DNA of 7,618 bases from Bacteroidota bacterium (GTDB lineage Bacteria; Bacteroidota; Bacteroidia; Chitinophagales; Chitinophagaceae): the NCBI GenBank assembly GCA_023386855.1, contig JAEWIW010000099.1, positions 1 through 7,618 of the forward strand, read 5' to 3'. The notes beneath the pieces were generated by a model. The model was not told the DNA's origin and ran no database searches. It worked only from the letters and a program-made list of their open reading frames with translations. Positions 6,191 through 7,618 of the stretch are shown piece after piece (the stretch's first letter is position 1; each line of letters starts with the position of its first letter). Position numbers and translations under genes: made by a program.

Positions 6191-6319
6191 ATGAAACCCT
6201 TTCTTCACACATTAATTCATCGGGGAATAGATTGCTGCCAGGATAATCCTGTATGCGGCCTGCCCTTTCCATACAATCTATATAACCACGGAATGCTTGA
6301 TGCTTCCGCACTAACCTAG
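6191..6319 (+). CDS. Possible 42-codon small ORF between upxY and tviB
   Basis: An ATG-started frame begins 4 bases after the upxY stop and ends with TAG 13 bases before the tviB ATG, almost filling the gap. The product begins [12 protein letters not shown] and contains a Cys-Cys pair and a third cysteine (Cys15, Cys16, Cys22), with no signal peptide, membrane helix or family that I recognise. The same DNA carries overlapping inverted repeats, so it may be structured leader RNA, a translated leader, or simply chance: a frame of this length is not rare. I give it low weight as a protein gene. Confidence 0.2.
   Translation: MKPFLHTLIHRGIDCCQDNPVCGLPFPYNLYNHGMLDASALT
6227..6281. repeat. Overlapping inverted repeats between upxY and tviB
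   Basis: Three perfect dyads overlap here. ATAGATTG (6227-6234) pairs with CAATCTAT (6274-6281). TGTATG (6250-6255) pairs with CATACA (6270-6275). CAGGAT-A-ATCCTG (6239-6251) is a 13-base palindrome. The second dyad shares bases with both of the others, so as RNA it excludes full formation of either; the first could instead enclose the third. This is the geometry of alternative folds, as in attenuators, or of a protein-binding palindrome. No U-tract follows, so a simple terminator is unlikely. Confidence 0.45.
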
Positions 6320-6332
6320 TATTTTAACCTTT

Positions 6333-7616
6333 ATGGAACAGAATAAGATTTGCATTATTGGCCTTGGCTATGTTGGATTGCCACTGGCTGTAGCTTTTGC
6401 TAAAAAATACCCTGTAAAAGGGTTTGATATCAACAAGGGAAGAGTAAATGAATTAATGCAGGGACGCGACCGCACCCTTGAGATCTCCGACGAGGAACTC
6501 AACAGTGTAGTGAAAAATAATGGTTCCCTGAATGGCCTTCATTGTACCGACCAGCTGGGTGAGATCAGTGATTGTAACTTCTTTATCGTTACCGTTCCAA
6601 CACCTGTTGACCGCCATAACCGCCCCGATCTTACTCCACTGTATAAAGCCAGTGAAACAGTAGGAAAAGTGATCAAGAAAGGTGATATCGTAGTATTTGA
6701 ATCTACCGTATATCCGGGCGTTACAGAAGAAGAATGTATTCCTGTAATTGAACGTGTATCTGGATTGAAATTTAACGTGGATTTCTTTGCAGGCTATTCG
6801 CCTGAAAGGATCAACCCCGGCGATAAGGAGCATACTGTAACCAAGATCAGGAAAATAACTTCCGGTTCAACTCCCGATATCGCTGAAAAAGTGGATTCAA
6901 TTTACCGCAGCATCATTACCGCAGGAACACATAAAGCCTCCAGCATAAAAGTAGCTGAAGCTGCTAAAGTGATCGAGAATGCACAGAGAGATATCAATAT
7001 CTCATTTGTGAATGAACTGGCTAAGATCTTTAATAAACTTGACATCGATACACATGATGTGCTGGCTGCTGCCGGTACCAAGTGGAACTTCCTTCCCTTC
7101 AAACCCGGGCTGGTTGGTGGTCACTGTATAGGTGTGGATCCTTATTACCTGGCACAAAAAGCCCAGGAAGTAGGATACCACCCCGAGATCATTCTTGCAG
7201 GAAGAAGGCTTAATGACAGTATGGGACCTTATGTAGCGGATGAAGTGATCAAACTGATGGTTAGAAAAGGAATCCAGGTTGTAGGAAGCCGAGCCCTTAT
7301 CCTTGGTATCACTTTTAAGGAAAATTGTCCTGATGTAAGAAATACAAAAGTGATTGACATCATTTCACACCTTAAGGAATACCATGTGAATGTTGATGTG
7401 TATGATCCATGGGCCGATCCTGCTGAGGTGAAACATGAATATGGTGTAAACTCAACAAGGGAACTGCCTGCAGGCAAACATTATGATTCAGTAGTGCTCG
7501 CTGTTGCACATGATGAATTCAATTTTGAAATGATCAAAAAGCTTTGCAACGATCAGTGCGTGATATTTGATGTAAAAGCCAGGCTGGATAAGGAACTGGT
7601 AGATGGACGACTATAA
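6333..7616 (+). CDS. tviB: Nucleotide-sugar 6-dehydrogenase, TviB/WbpO-like (427 aa)
   Basis: A cytoplasmic NAD-dependent enzyme that oxidises C6 of a UDP-N-acetylhexosamine (UDP-GlcNAc or UDP-GalNAc) to the uronic acid, supplying an acidic sugar for the polysaccharide. The N-terminal Rossmann motif is GLGYVGLP (10-17), with FDIN (31-34; Asp32 for NAD ribose). Further signatures are VTVPTP (86-91), ESTVYPG (123-129), [14 protein letters not shown] (154-167), EAAKVIEN (209-216; Lys212 likely catalytic) and [11 protein letters not shown] (262-272), with nucleophile Cys265. The [13 protein letters not shown] and [20 protein letters not shown] wording recalls Vi-antigen TviB and Pseudomonas WbpO more than WecC or UDP-glucose dehydrogenase. 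The gene is full length, with a TAA at 7614-7616. It presumably continues an operon to the right. GlcNAc versus GalNAc preference cannot be decided by reading. Confidence 0.94.
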   Translation: MEQNKICIIGLGYVGLPLAVAFAKKYPVKGFDINKGRVNELMQGRDRTLEISDEELNSVVKNNGSLNGLHCTDQLGEISDCNFFIVTVPTPVDRHNRPDLTPLYKASETVGKVIKKGDIVVFESTVYPGVTEEECIPVIERVSGLKFNVDFFAGYSPERINPGDKEHTVTKIRKITSGSTPDIAEKVDSIYRSIITAGTHKASSIKVAEAAKVIENAQRDINISFVNELAKIFNKLDIDTHDVLAAAGTKWNFLPFKPGLVGGHCIGVDPYYLAQKAQEVGYHPEIILAGRRLNDSMGPYVADEVIKLMVRKGIQVVGSRALILGITFKENCPDVRNTKVIDIISHLKEYHVNVDVYDPWADPAEVKHEYGVNSTRELPAGKHYDSVVLAVAHDEFNFEMIKKLCNDQCVIFDVKARLDKELVDGRL

Positions 7617-7618
7617 GC

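Overview
The window looks like part of a Bacteroidota chromosome, plausibly from the Chitinophagaceae or a related family. Four features point there. The start codons have A/T-rich upstream sequence and no clear Shine-Dalgarno. The polysaccharide exporter is a short, single-SLBB lipoprotein. A UpxY-type NusG paralogue lies inside a polysaccharide locus. A seven-base tandem repeat sits between genes. This placement is inferred from gene style, not from any search.

Layout. Bases 1-255 are the 3' end of an ABC-transporter ATPase gene (MacB/LolD type). Its stop codon runs into six perfect copies of AACGGAA (254-295). A membrane fatty acid desaturase follows on the + strand (339-1382). It converges, 14 bases apart, with a small FMN-binding pyridoxamine-phosphate-oxidase-like gene on the - strand (best start 1867). 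A 377-base gap (1868-2244) then separates this housekeeping part from an exopolysaccharide or capsule locus that is entirely on the + strand.

The polysaccharide locus contains a Wza-like outer-membrane export lipoprotein (2245-3084), a Wzc-like co-polymerase and tyrosine autokinase (start corrected to 3095, end 5449), a UpxY/NusG-like antiterminator (5653-6186) and a TviB/WbpO-like nucleotide-sugar 6-dehydrogenase (6333-7616). Together they would make the envelope-spanning export channel (Wza), control polymerisation and chain length by tyrosine phosphorylation (Wzc), keep RNA polymerase reading through the long operon (UpxY), and supply a UDP-N-acetyl-hexosaminuronic acid precursor (TviB-like). 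Glycosyltransferases, flippase and polymerase are presumably downstream of the window.

The protein-coding genes are all recognisable family members, so I see no clearly new protein system. The less ordinary signal is in the gaps of the polysaccharide locus. There is a perfect 9-bp hairpin just after wzc, and a 9-bp inverted repeat bracketing 71 bases in front of upxY. Overlapping, mutually exclusive inverted repeats and a 42-codon ORF fill the upxY-tviB gap, and a similar CTAACCT...AACCTT motif lies directly before the upxY and tviB start codons. These could be parts of an RNA-level control circuit linked to the antiterminator, but that is inference.
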